The notes below the pieces were generated by a model. The model saw only the letters and a program-made list of their open reading frames with translations, ran no database searches and was not told where the DNA came from. The position numbers and the translations under genes were made by a program. A DNA stretch of 40,528 nt from Oscillospiraceae bacterium (GTDB lineage: Bacteria; Bacillota; Clostridia; Oscillospirales; Ruminococcaceae): the NCBI GenBank assembly GCA_009777835.1, contig WRKZ01000010.1, forward strand, positions 1 to 40,528, given 5' to 3'. This document shows positions 16,227 to 25,100 of this stretch, piece after piece (position 1 is the stretch's first letter; every line of letters begins with the position of its first letter).

Positions 16227-18095
16227 CTACAACTTAATAGGAATCAGCTTAATATAATCTTCCAGAGAACCGTCATTCATACAGCAATCAATGATTTTCT
16301 TGCCCAACGGGTCTAATTCCGGTGTATCGAACTTCTTCAGCTCATCTTTGAAGAAATTCGCCAGGATTTCCGCACCTTTATCATACCCTTCGATTCCCAC
16401 TTCGGGCTGAGTTTCCGGCTGCAAGAACGCCTTGTTCAGCAACTGACCGTCTACTTTAAGACTTTCGAGGCTGTAACCCAACAACGCACATCTCGACTCA
16501 TGAAGGCTTTCACGACGGAACCGTGCGCTTCCGCGTCTTGCGATATATTCGCGGGCAATCCATTGCGGTTTGAACCCGACTTCGTAGCAACCGATATGCT
16601 GATTCGGAATGAGAACGTAACGGGTATTAGGATTATCAGTCACCTGTTTCAGCATCAGGTTCGCCTGTTTCACCACCGACCCGGTCAAGAAGTAACCGTA
16701 CGAGCCGATTCCCTCACTGGTCATTCCGCCGGAATCAACTATACTGGGGTTAGCGTGTCCGCGCGGCGCGACTAATCTCCATAACCAACCGAGTGCCGGC
16801 GGCAGAATATGAAACAACCCCATAATTCCGTAGGTGGGATGTTCCTTCGTACAAGGGGGAGTCCGCACACCGAAACTCCTTATATCGACTTCAACCGGGG
16901 CATCTATAATGTTCTGCACTAATCTGCGCGGAAGAATCACCCGCGGATTCGGGCAGGGCTTACCGGTGTCTTCATCGATTGTGTGTTCCCAAATCAACAC
17001 CGTCGATTTAGGTTGCGCCTGCATACTCATGAACACGAGCGGTTCATCCGGCTGAATACAAGACTTCTCCAGATACGGGTCTGTTCCGTAGCCTTTGATA
17101 TGGTCAACCCGAACAAACCAACCCGCCTCTACGTCTTTTATAACGAGTTTCTTGCTTGAATTCTGCATTTTCGGGTGACAGAGTGCCATGTCATCGGCAA
17201 TCGGGTGAAGTTCGCAGGGTTCTTCTATTCGCAGGAAGAATTCTTCATCGGTAACGGTGTTCTTGCCGACTAACAATCTGCCGTCGGGTTCACGATGAAC
17301 GTGTTCGCTCATCTCGCTCTTACCGCCACCGGAAGCACCTTCGTGCATCATAACGATTTCATTCTCGTACGGCGTAACGATTTTAACCGCAGAGGTATGC
17401 GCAGTTACCCAACCTTCTCTTTCACCGACATCGAGTAAGAATCCGTAAATCCCTTTCTTCGCGCTCGGCCCCGGATAGAGGTTATACGAAAGCAATTCAT
17501 AGACTTCGTCAAGACGGTTATGTATGACGATTTGTTTTCCGTCAAAGTGAGTATGACGGAACGGCGGGGCAAGATAAATCACGACCTTCGGCTCGAACAC
17601 ACCCTCGTACTCTTCAATGTTAGTGAAGTACTGTAAATCCGCCAATCCGCAAGCAAAGAATCCTGCGTTCTTCGGTGCGATTAATGCGGCGGGATAACCG
17701 TATTCGTCACCGCCGACCATTACAGGAACAACTATCAACTCCTGCTTTTTAAGCCAGTCGAAGGTCTCCTGTCTGAATGCCGCAAAGTCACCGCCGAATT
17801 TCTCGCCGAATCGCGGCTTATCGCTGGGTTTATCATCCCCGATTATGAGACAGTCCGGGTCACGTCTTCTCATGTATGGGTCAACGTAATTTATTACCGC
17901 ACCGTTTCTGCAACGGGTAACTACAGCCTCGTTACGAATTTCGCCGTTGACTTCATACCCTACCGCGAATTCATCCGCACCGTCACCGCCCAACGCCAAC
18001 TCAATCAATTCCACGCGGGTTTTAGGATAACTCACCCCTTTACTCTCATTAATAACCGCCAACGCATCACTCGTGAATTTAAATTTATTAAGCAT
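16227..18095 (-). CDS. DUF4914-like P-loop protein (PEPCK/HprK-type fold suspected)
   Basis: A 622-residue soluble protein that I assign to the DUF4914 family from memory of its conserved core. A Walker A loop HEGASGGGKSEMSE occurs at about 251-264; its form resembles the kinase loop of PEP carboxykinase and HPr kinase (GxSGxGKS/T). Other conserved-looking stretches are IYLAPPFRHTHFDGK (173-187) and MGLFHILPPALGWLWR in the middle. The substrate is unknown. It has its own promoter and a GGAGGG ribosome site 10 nt before the ATG. It reads towards the helicase pair, but 161 nt and another promoter separate them, so a shared function is not established. Confidence 0.8.
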   Translation of the reverse strand: MLNKFKFTSDALAVINESKGVSYPKTRVELIELALGGDGADEFAVGYEVNGEIRNEAVVTRCRNGAVINYVDPYMRRRDPDCLIIGDDKPSDKPRFGEKFGGDFAAFRQETFDWLKKQELIVVPVMVGGDEYGYPAALIAPKNAGFFACGLADLQYFTNIEEYEGVFEPKVVIYLAPPFRHTHFDGKQIVIHNRLDEVYELLSYNLYPGPSAKKGIYGFLLDVGEREGWVTAHTSAVKIVTPYENEIVMMHEGASGGGKSEMSEHVHREPDGRLLVGKNTVTDEEFFLRIEEPCELHPIADDMALCHPKMQNSSKKLVIKDVEAGWFVRVDHIKGYGTDPYLEKSCIQPDEPLVFMSMQAQPKSTVLIWEHTIDEDTGKPCPNPRVILPRRLVQNIIDAPVEVDIRSFGVRTPPCTKEHPTYGIMGLFHILPPALGWLWRLVAPRGHANPSIVDSGGMTSEGIGSYGYFLTGSVVKQANLMLKQVTDNPNTRYVLIPNQHIGCYEVGFKPQWIAREYIARRGSARFRRESLHESRCALLGYSLESLKVDGQLLNKAFLQPETQPEVGIEGYDKGAEILANFFKDELKKFDTPELDPLGKKIIDCCMNDGSLEDYIKLIPIKL

Positions 18096-18167
18096 CTTAG
18101 AAAATCCCTCCGTTTATATAAATTTTTTTAGACTTATTTCAGCATTTTCCTCTTGATTTCCCTTGAC

Positions 18168-18196
18168 ATCATACCACATAAATCAATTTTTGTCAA
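18168..18196 (-). promoter_or_regulatory. Promoter of the DUF4914-like gene
   Basis: On the minus strand TTGACA (18191-18196) and TATGAT (18168-18173) are 17 nt apart. Transcription would start about 65 nt before the ATG at 18095. Confidence 0.75.
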
Positions 18197-18214
18197 GAAA
18201 AATCACAAATTTTG

Positions 18215-18244
18215 CAAGAAGCCTGCTCTGAAGCAGGCTTCTTG
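18215..18244. terminator. Strong hairpin after the VTC-DUF4956 operon
   Basis: A perfect 13-bp stem (CAAGAAGCCTGCT and its complement) with a CTGA loop lies 35 nt beyond the stop of the beta-helix gene. The following T-rich stretch on the minus strand is interrupted, so termination strength is uncertain; its position fits an operon end. Confidence 0.65.
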
Positions 18245-18278
18245 TGTTTGTTTTAATCGTATTTGACCTTCGTCAAAT

Positions 18279-20042
18279 TTAATGACAGTTGCCGATGCAA
18301 TTGGTATACTCGAACGAACCCGGTTCGGGTCTGGTAGTACCATCATCGAGAATCATAGCACCGTTTCTTGCGTGAATGTTCACGCTCCCCCCGGTAATAG
18401 TAACGAAGTTACCCGCACGGACTCCCCTTTCGCTGACCGGAATGTCAACGTTTGTGTTTTCGAGGGTTAAACCTTCCGGTGCGCGGATTCCGCGCCGTCT
18501 GCAATGAATGTTCAGTGAACCGCCGGTAACTCTTACCGTTCCCGATGAGTACACCCCATCTTCCGGTACATTGATTTTCACGTTACTGTTTGAGACGTTA
18601 ACGTTCCCGATTATAATGTCAACTCCGTTAGGCCGCAATGCACCGCCCGCACGGATTCCTCTTTTTGAACCTTCTTCGGGAATAATTCCGGTATAGCCGG
18701 TATCAACGATTGAATCAATCGTGCTGTCAAGCACCGTGATGTTGACCTGCGCATGAATTGCATCACCGTGGGTGGCTGTTTTGATTGTTGAACCCGAAAT
18801 CGCAATACTTCCGAAGTTGCCGCCCGCCGCACGGAAACCTTTTCCGGTTGCGGTAATGTTAATGTTCGAACCGTTGGAAACCGTCATCGACAAACGCGAA
18901 CGGAATCCGTGACCGTTTGCCTTAACAACCGTGATTCTTGCACCGCTAATCGTCAACGCTTCACGAGAGTTAATTCCGTGTAAGTAGCCGCCGCTGATGT
19001 TAAGCTGTCCGCTACCTGTAATCGTAAGGTTCGAACGGCTGAAGATTGCTGCATTACGGGCATCGTTGGTGTCTGATTCAGGGTCTTCCGGGTCTTCCAC
19101 CACTTCGGGACGTGCAGCACGAGAATCTATAAGGGTGTTAGTCGTTCCCGATTCGTTCGTAATCGTCAGCAACTTGTTGATTGTTACAGCGTTCGCACAA
19201 CTGTCGGCATCATCCGAGACGATTCCGTGGGTCGGACAATTGACGTTGATACGTGTCGTACGGATTGCCGGCCCGAACGAACAAGTAATCGACGCATTTC
19301 TCAAAATGAGATTGACTACACCATCTGCATCGACCACGATTTGACCGTCGTTCAAAGTCCCGGTAATTACATAATCACCCGCCGCAGAAATCCTCACGAT
19401 GTATTCCCCGCTTGAATTCGTTCTAACGTCAACCCCATCTTGAGTGGCTACTGCCGTGTTCCCGTTTAAGGTAATCCCCACGAATCCCGGTTGCTGATTC
19501 CCGGAAGTCGTAGTAGCACCTGTACCGCCGCCGGTTTGATTCCCGCCGGTTTGATTCCCCTCCGGTGCAGAAGTCGCAGATGCATCGGTCACAGCCGAAG
19601 GCAGGGTCAACGTAACCGTCAATCCGTCTTCGAGAGTCACCGTTACCGTTCCGTCAGAGTTGATTTTTATGTCTTTCTGCTCGACAGTTCTACCGCCACC
19701 ATTCGGCCCGCGCCGATTATCAATAATGACAAGCGGGTCGCCTTCGATAATCTCGAAGAATCTCGCAAGTTCCTCGTTCGTAAGGTTTTGACTTTCGGGT
19801 TCGCAGACACAAGGGTTCTGTACGCAGATATCACACAATTCGTCCGGTTCGCCGGTGTCATTAGATATTTCAACAGTCGGGACCGGAGGATGTTCTGTTA
19901 TCGTGCCGGGTCCATCGGTTCCGATGCTGACCATGATAGAAATAATCACCACCAGAAGCACAACACCGACACCGACAATTCCGCCGATTTTTTGAAATTT
20001 AGGGTTCTTGAAGAGTTCTTTACATCTCTCCACGACCATCAC
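18279..20042 (-). CDS. Membrane-anchored beta-helix carbohydrate-binding protein (Cthe_2159-like)
   Basis: A 587-residue protein: short cytoplasmic start, one membrane helix (about 18-40), a Cys-rich stretch CDICVQNPCVC (about 70-80), a Thr/Gly/Asn linker (about 150-185), and then many short repeats such as ISGSTIKTATHGDAIHA and VTGGSLNIHCRRRGIRA. These repeats are typical of right-handed parallel beta-helices in the carbohydrate-binding DUF4353 group that includes Clostridium thermocellum Cthe_2159, a cellulose/polygalacturonate binder. The frame opens at GTG 20042 with an ATG 3 nt later, overlapping DUF4956 by about 20 nt. Surface display and polysaccharide binding are inferred. Confidence 0.82.
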   Translation of the reverse strand: MMVVERCKELFKNPKFQKIGGIVGVGVVLLVVIISIMVSIGTDGPGTITEHPPVPTVEISNDTGEPDELCDICVQNPCVCEPESQNLTNEELARFFEIIEGDPLVIIDNRRGPNGGGRTVEQKDIKINSDGTVTVTLEDGLTVTLTLPSAVTDASATSAPEGNQTGGNQTGGGTGATTTSGNQQPGFVGITLNGNTAVATQDGVDVRTNSSGEYIVRISAAGDYVITGTLNDGQIVVDADGVVNLILRNASITCSFGPAIRTTRINVNCPTHGIVSDDADSCANAVTINKLLTITNESGTTNTLIDSRAARPEVVEDPEDPESDTNDARNAAIFSRSNLTITGSGQLNISGGYLHGINSREALTISGARITVVKANGHGFRSRLSMTVSNGSNINITATGKGFRAAGGNFGSIAISGSTIKTATHGDAIHAQVNITVLDSTIDSIVDTGYTGIIPEEGSKRGIRAGGALRPNGVDIIIGNVNVSNSNVKINVPEDGVYSSGTVRVTGGSLNIHCRRRGIRAPEGLTLENTNVDIPVSERGVRAGNFVTITGGSVNIHARNGAMILDDGTTRPEPGSFEYTNCIGNCH

Positions 20043-20763
20043 CTCGCTTGTCTAACATCAAGATGATGTTCATATTACCGTTGAGGCAGCGTAATTCATC
20101 AATGAACGCTTTTTCGTCGATGTTTTCTTTAGTCATGATTTTGAACGAGATTTCATAGGTAGCGCCAAGGTCAACCGTTCTCATTCTTGCGATATCCCAT
20201 GAAACAGCGTACTTTTGCAGAATCGGGTCGAACATTCCCGTAAAGCTGAGACTTTCGGGAACGTTGATTCTCAAGATTTTCGGGGTGGTTTTATTTTCAC
20301 CGTACGAAAGCTCGCTAAGAACCAATAACACAACGCTCAAAATAATAGTAATCGCCGCGCCGTAAAGAACGAATCCCGTACCACACGAAAGTCCGATTGC
20401 CATCGAAACGAAGATAAACGTCAAGTCTTTAGAGTTAGCCGCCGCACTTCTGAATCGGGTAATCGAGAAAACGCCCGCCAAGCTGAATGCCGCCGCCAAG
20501 TTGTTTCCTACCAGGAAGACCACCGCCGCGATTACAGGCGGCAAAATTACGAGGGTGATTGCCAGGTTCTGCGAAGACAACGCTATGCCTTTTCCGGTGA
20601 CTCTTCTGTAAAGAATACTCATAGCCAAGCCCATAGCGACAGCCGAGAATACAAGAATAAAGAATTCCTTCACGCCGGCTGATGAAATAACATTCCCCCA
20701 TTCGTCAACATGGGTTTCGATAAGCGATTTGAACGCGTCGTTTGATGCAATTAATGGTAACAT
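20020..20763 (-). CDS. DUF4956-like membrane protein
   Basis: A 247-residue protein with about four membrane helices in residues 30-150, including the sequence FSLAGVFSITRFRSAAANSKDLTFIF, which matches the conserved central motif of DUF4956 proteins. A soluble C-terminal domain of about 80 residues follows. GGAGA lies 7 nt before the ATG. Its function is unknown. DUF4956 genes are repeatedly found beside VTC-domain polyphosphate polymerase genes and CotH or beta-helix surface proteins, the arrangement seen here. Confidence 0.85.
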   Translation of the reverse strand: MLPLIASNDAFKSLIETHVDEWGNVISSAGVKEFFILVFSAVAMGLAMSILYRRVTGKGIALSSQNLAITLVILPPVIAAVVFLVGNNLAAAFSLAGVFSITRFRSAAANSKDLTFIFVSMAIGLSCGTGFVLYGAAITIILSVVLLVLSELSYGENKTTPKILRINVPESLSFTGMFDPILQKYAVSWDIARMRTVDLGATYEISFKIMTKENIDEKAFIDELRCLNGNMNIILMLDKRGDGRGEM

Positions 20764-20810
20764 TGTAATTTCTCCTTTTAATTACGTTTTATTTTTTATT
20801 TTTTTAGGAT

Positions 20811-20852
20811 TTGTCAAGCCACCCCGCCGGCGGCTCTTGTTTTGCCACTGCC
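20811..20852 (-). repeat. Degenerate fragment resembling the palindromic repeat
   Basis: In the 99-nt gap between the VTC and DUF4956 genes, GTCAAGC...CACC...GGCGGCTCTTGTTTTGC keeps the ends and outer flank of the minus-strand repeat at 21909-21966 but lacks most of the middle. It still forms a short GCCGGCGGC hairpin. It may be a decayed or partially deleted copy. Confidence 0.45.
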
Positions 20853-20862
20853 TTACCGACGG

Positions 20863-21678
20863 TTACACACCGACAATTTCCGGCATTTGAATAATTGTTT
20901 TAGTTTCGGGCTGTCCGACACCGATATCGATTCCCGCTTCCCGTTGCCGAGTTAAGTACCGCTTGTACTCCGTACCGTATTTGGAAAAACTGCCCCTCTT
21001 CATGCCGTGTTCCGCAAAATAGTCGAGCAACCAACGCGGCAGAGTTCCGCCGCCTTTGAGTTCCATTACGTACTGACCTTCCTGCAGGAGTTGTTCGCCG
21101 TGGTCTCCTTTTTCGAGACCGGTATCCTCCCGCCTCGTTCGGACGTTAAAGTCGAACGAAATCCGCAAGTCTCTGCCCGGGCCGCCTTCAGACGGGTCTT
21201 TCCCGAAATACGCAATCCGGTCGTAAGCTAAGTACAAAGCAGGAATTGGCTTGTAGTAGTTCAGCGCGTGCTGCAATTCTTTGTAGACCTGCTGCTGTAC
21301 GTACTTGGGATTCTCCAACACGGGAATCTCCCGTGTCTGAATGAACTCATACGCTTCATGCAGTTTCAGCGTAATCCGTCTCTTATAAACGATTCCCCTG
21401 TACTTCTTCTTGATTTCGAGATAAACCTTTGTGTCCAACTCCGGAACGCCGTACGCCCGTAATCTCAATTTCTCCTTGTACTTCGGTTTTGCTACCGACG
21501 TACGGATAATGTGATTATCCGGCGTGTCGTAATAAATGTTGGCAATAGTGTAGAATTTTCCGCCGCGGTTATACTCGTCGTAGTTCATGTACGTGTGGAG
21601 AAAGTTCGTTATGTGCTCATACCGCTCCGTGTCCATGAGGTACTTGATTTCTTCCCGCTTAAAAACCTCTATAGCCAT
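20863..21678 (-). CDS. VTC-domain protein, putative polyphosphate polymerase
   Basis: A 271-residue soluble protein of the VTC/CYTH-like triphosphate tunnel fold. The basic and acidic tunnel residues are visible in FKREEIKYLMD (6-16), KEKLRLRAYG (68-77), VYLEIKKKYRGIVYKRRI (85-102), YVMELKGG and SFSKYGTEYKRYL near the end. Yeast Vtc4 uses this fold to make inorganic polyphosphate from ATP; bacterial homologues may do so or act on another polyphosphate substrate. It is the first gene of a three-gene operon with DUF4956 and the beta-helix protein, behind a strong promoter. A G-rich site (GGGGGGG) lies 7 nt before the ATG. Confidence 0.87.
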   Translation of the reverse strand: MAIEVFKREEIKYLMDTERYEHITNFLHTYMNYDEYNRGGKFYTIANIYYDTPDNHIIRTSVAKPKYKEKLRLRAYGVPELDTKVYLEIKKKYRGIVYKRRITLKLHEAYEFIQTREIPVLENPKYVQQQVYKELQHALNYYKPIPALYLAYDRIAYFGKDPSEGGPGRDLRISFDFNVRTRREDTGLEKGDHGEQLLQEGQYVMELKGGGTLPRWLLDYFAEHGMKRGSFSKYGTEYKRYLTRQREAGIDIGVGQPETKTIIQMPEIVGV

Positions 21679-21783
21679 GCCTTCACCCCCCCTTTAAATA
21701 AAAATACCGTACAATTCCCCGCACTGCAAGCCAAATCCCGCACGAGAAATCGTATTCGTTCCTCTGTTTACTCACCAATAAAC

Positions 21784-21812
21784 ATTATATCATAACTTTA
21801 CGCTCTCGTCAA
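21784..21812 (-). promoter_or_regulatory. Promoter of the VTC operon
   Basis: On the minus strand TTGACG (21807-21812) and TATAAT (21784-21789) are 17 nt apart, about 105 nt before the VTC start codon. Between this promoter and the tandem repeats (21813-21908) I see only AT-rich sequence with two similar phrases, TTTGGTGAAATTGCA and TTTGGTAATATTGCA. Confidence 0.75.
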
Positions 21813-21908
21813 TAGAAAATTTCCCGTTTCCCGTGACTTTGGTGAAATTGCATTAAAAACGACACGTTTTTTTGGTAATATTGCACAAAGCAAAGCAAAG
21901 CAAAACAA

Positions 21909-22070
21909 GAGCTCACAGGTCGGCGGCTCTGCCGTCGAGCAGGTGAGCTTGACGATTGCAAAACAAGAGCTCACAGGTCGGCGGCTCTGCCGTCGAGCAG
22001 GTGAGCTTGACGATTGCAAAACAAGAGCTCACAGGTCGGCGGCTCTGCCGTCGAGCAGATGAGCTTGACG
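21909..22070. repeat. Tandem triplet of the palindromic repeat
   Basis: Three 46-nt cores at 21909-21954, 21967-22012 and 22025-22070 repeat with a 58-nt period; the first two are identical and the third differs at one base plus its edge. Each folds into GAGCTCAC...GTGAGCTT with an inner GGCGGC-TCT-GCCGTC hairpin. The linker reads ATTGCAAAACAA. The array lies between the end of the cellulase gene and the VTC promoter, in a 462-nt region without genes. It is not a CRISPR array because the linkers are identical. Confidence 0.9.
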
Positions 22071-22081
22071 GCTACACAAAC

Positions 22082-22111
22082 CGAAGACACCGGATTCCTC
22101 CGATGCCTTCG
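22082..22111 (-). terminator. Possible terminator after the cellulase gene
   Basis: An imperfect 30-nt hairpin (CGAAG...CTTCG outer stem, CCGGA/TCCGA-type inner stem, TTCC loop) lies 30 nt beyond the cellulase stop. It lacks a clean T-run on the minus strand, so it may work together with the following repeat hairpins. Confidence 0.45.
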
Positions 22112-22140
22112 TTTGATTTATACGATTGATTCTGTTGATT

Positions 22141-25100
22141 CTATGCCGCAGTAACCTGTTCGAGTGCCGCCACCCCAACTATTGAAGCTGCTCTCGCAGC
22201 GGTCGTAACAGTGGTGGTTTCAACTGCCGCAGCAGACGAATTTGAACCGGTTCCCGCCATAATTGCATTCGTGATGTTGTTGTAATGCAACGCACCTGTC
22301 TGTCGATTGAAGAGTCCCCATCTGCCCTCGACTGCGTTGACCGCTCCGCCGAGTCCGGTGTCCCACCAAACGGTTACGAATCCGCGTTTGGTTGCTTCTT
22401 CGGTGTAGGTTCTGGCGTAAGCCGCTCTTCCGGTACCGGAAGTACCTTCTCCCGAGCCTGTCGCAGATTCATGCCGCGCGACTGCACCCCATTCTCCCAG
22501 AACAACCGGCATACCGAAGTTGTTCGATGCGGTTTGAATTCGGTTAAACACAGTCGTGATGTCACTTGTACTCCAACTTCCGCCGGTACCGGAGATTCCC
22601 GTCCAACCACCGGGGTCATATGCGTGAACAGACAGAATCAACTTGTTCACCGTGTTGCCGGTGTCGGTGGGTTTGACGAAACTATCGAAAGCCCCGCCTT
22701 CGTTATTTGCCCAACTCGGAGCAGAACTCGCCGCATAAGTCGGAATCATCAAGATTCTGTAACGGTTGTTCCCCCCGGTAGCACGGATTGCATCAACCGC
22801 CGCTTGATTCAGTTGGTTGAGATTTTGACGGTGCGCGCGTGAACCGCCTTCCCATTCTCGAGCGTGACCTTTTACTCGCGGCTCGTTCAAGACTTCGAAA
22901 ATCAATCTTTCGCCGTAGCTGTCGTTAAATTCATTTCCGATTAATGTCCACAGACGCGTCAGTGTCGCCCTTGACTGATTGGTTTCGGAAGAATTACTGA
23001 ACGGCAGAATATACTCATCGTGGTGGGTGTTGAGAATAACGTACATATCCTCGGCAATTGCCCAGTCAACGACTTGTTTGACCCTCGTCATCCATTCGGC
23101 ACGGATTGTGAAAGACGAAGACGTATGCGAACCGGAAATCGCTTTATGCCACGTCACGGGAATTCGTATAGTGTTAAATCCCGATGCTTTGACGTTTTGA
23201 ATAAGCTGTCGTGTGACCGCATGACTCGACCCGCCTAACCATGCCGTTTCCATTTGTGTGACCGTCATGTTGGCGTAGTTTCCGCTTGCCAACCAGTTCC
23301 AGCCTGAACCGTTTATAGGGTTAGAATAGCTTGAACTACCCGATGAATAAGCATCGAACGTATTACCCAAGTTCCAACCTGCGCCCATCCTTGAGACTAC
23401 CTGGCTTGCACTTACACTTTGTAAGTTTCCGCCTGAACCGTTTTCGCTCCAACGCGCCCAAATTTCGGTATCGGATGTGAATACCGTTCCCGAAGAAGTC
23501 CCCGCCACGACTAATGTTCCGCCGGTTTGTGATGTGTACCAACCGTTGAACGTGTGTCCGCTTCTCGTAGGGGTGGGCAATGCACTTGTGATTACTCCGG
23601 GTGCGGTACCCGAACTGGTTTGAACGCTTGTCGGTGAAACCGTTCCGCCATTTGCGTTAAGCGTAATCGTGAATCGTGCCACACCGGATGGTGTAGTTGC
23701 AGTTGAAGAACTTGAAGAGGTCGAAGAGGTTGTAGTGCCGGTTATAGTGTTGTTCGTTGTCGTAGCACTCGTAACCGTTGAGTTATCACCTTCCGAAATC
23801 CATCTCGCCCAAATCTCGGTATCGGATGTGAACACCGTTCCCGAAGAAGTGTAGTAGGAGACTTTTTCTCCGCCGGTTTGTGATGTGTACCAACCATCGA
23901 ACACGTAACCGGGGCGGGTCGGTGGGGTTATGTCGGAGGTGATTACCCCCGGTGCAGAACCCGAACTGGTTTGAACGCTTGCGGGAGAACCGCTTCCGCC
24001 GTTTGCGTTAAGCGTAATGGTGAACCTTATCACTCCTGACCCGGACGAAGAACTGTTCGAAGAAATCGCGCTGCTCGAAGAAGACGAGCTTGATTGTGAA
24101 TCGGAGGAAGAAGTCGGCACTCCGGAAGATTCGGATGATACCGTCGGCCCACTCGAAAAGCTCGAACTATAATTAGATGACGAGCTTGACGTGCTTCCGC
24201 CGGAACTGCTCGGAACACTCGAAATTGAAGAGAAAGAAGATGTTGAAGAAGACGAATTCGCAGAGATTGAAGATGAACTAAATGCAGAAGACGAAACCGT
24301 CGTAGGATTTGATATTCCGGGAGACGAAGAAGTTGTCGTTGTAGACGTACCACCTGTTACGTCGCCTCCCGAATTAAAATTTACCTTAATTCTCTCATGG
24401 ACAGCACCTTTCCAAACGCTCTTCATAATCGCATCGATTATGGGTTGCGCACTCGACTGCTTTTCGAAAACGTCGGTTATTGTAGCCACGTTGTGCGGCG
24501 CATGACGTTCGAACAAAGCGAATCCGGTACGACCTTGGGTACCGTTATCCCACCATACGGTAACGAATCCGCGTGCGTTAGCACCGATAACGCTTCTGTT
24601 TTCGTATTGACCGCCGCCGATGTAGAGTCCCGCTTGAATCGCCCTGTCAGACATCACGACTCTGCCGACTGTTCCCCACTCTCCTATAACCACGGGGAGT
24701 CCCAACGCATTCGCGCGAAGTTCAACCCGGTTGAGAGCGGTGTCGATTCTGTCTATCATAATGTCGCTTAATTCGTTGGCGTTACCCTGGTCGGTGACTG
24801 CATTCGGTTCATAAATGTGAACCGACAGGATAAACTTGTTGACGGTGTTGAGCGGGTCATTCGGTGTTACGAATCCGTTAAGCGACTCACGATGGCTTGC
24901 CGCCGCATAAGTCGGAATCATAATGATTCGATGTACATTGTTTCCGCCGCTAGCTCTGATAGTATCAACCGCAACCTGATTGAGAATGTTGAGGTTATCG
25001 CGTTCTTCTTGAGTACCGCCTTGCCATTCGGCGGCAGAGCCTTTTCCGCGCGGCTCGTTAAGCGTTTCAAGAATCAGCTTCTCGTTATAGTCTTTGAAGA

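Noticed and set aside
21909-22070. CRISPR array
   Set aside because: The unit and its linker are both identical across copies, there are no unique spacers, and no cas genes lie nearby.
24030-24353. Arg/Leu-rich frame in the cellulase linker region
   Set aside because: Out-of-frame translation of Ser codons in the linker; no supporting start signals.
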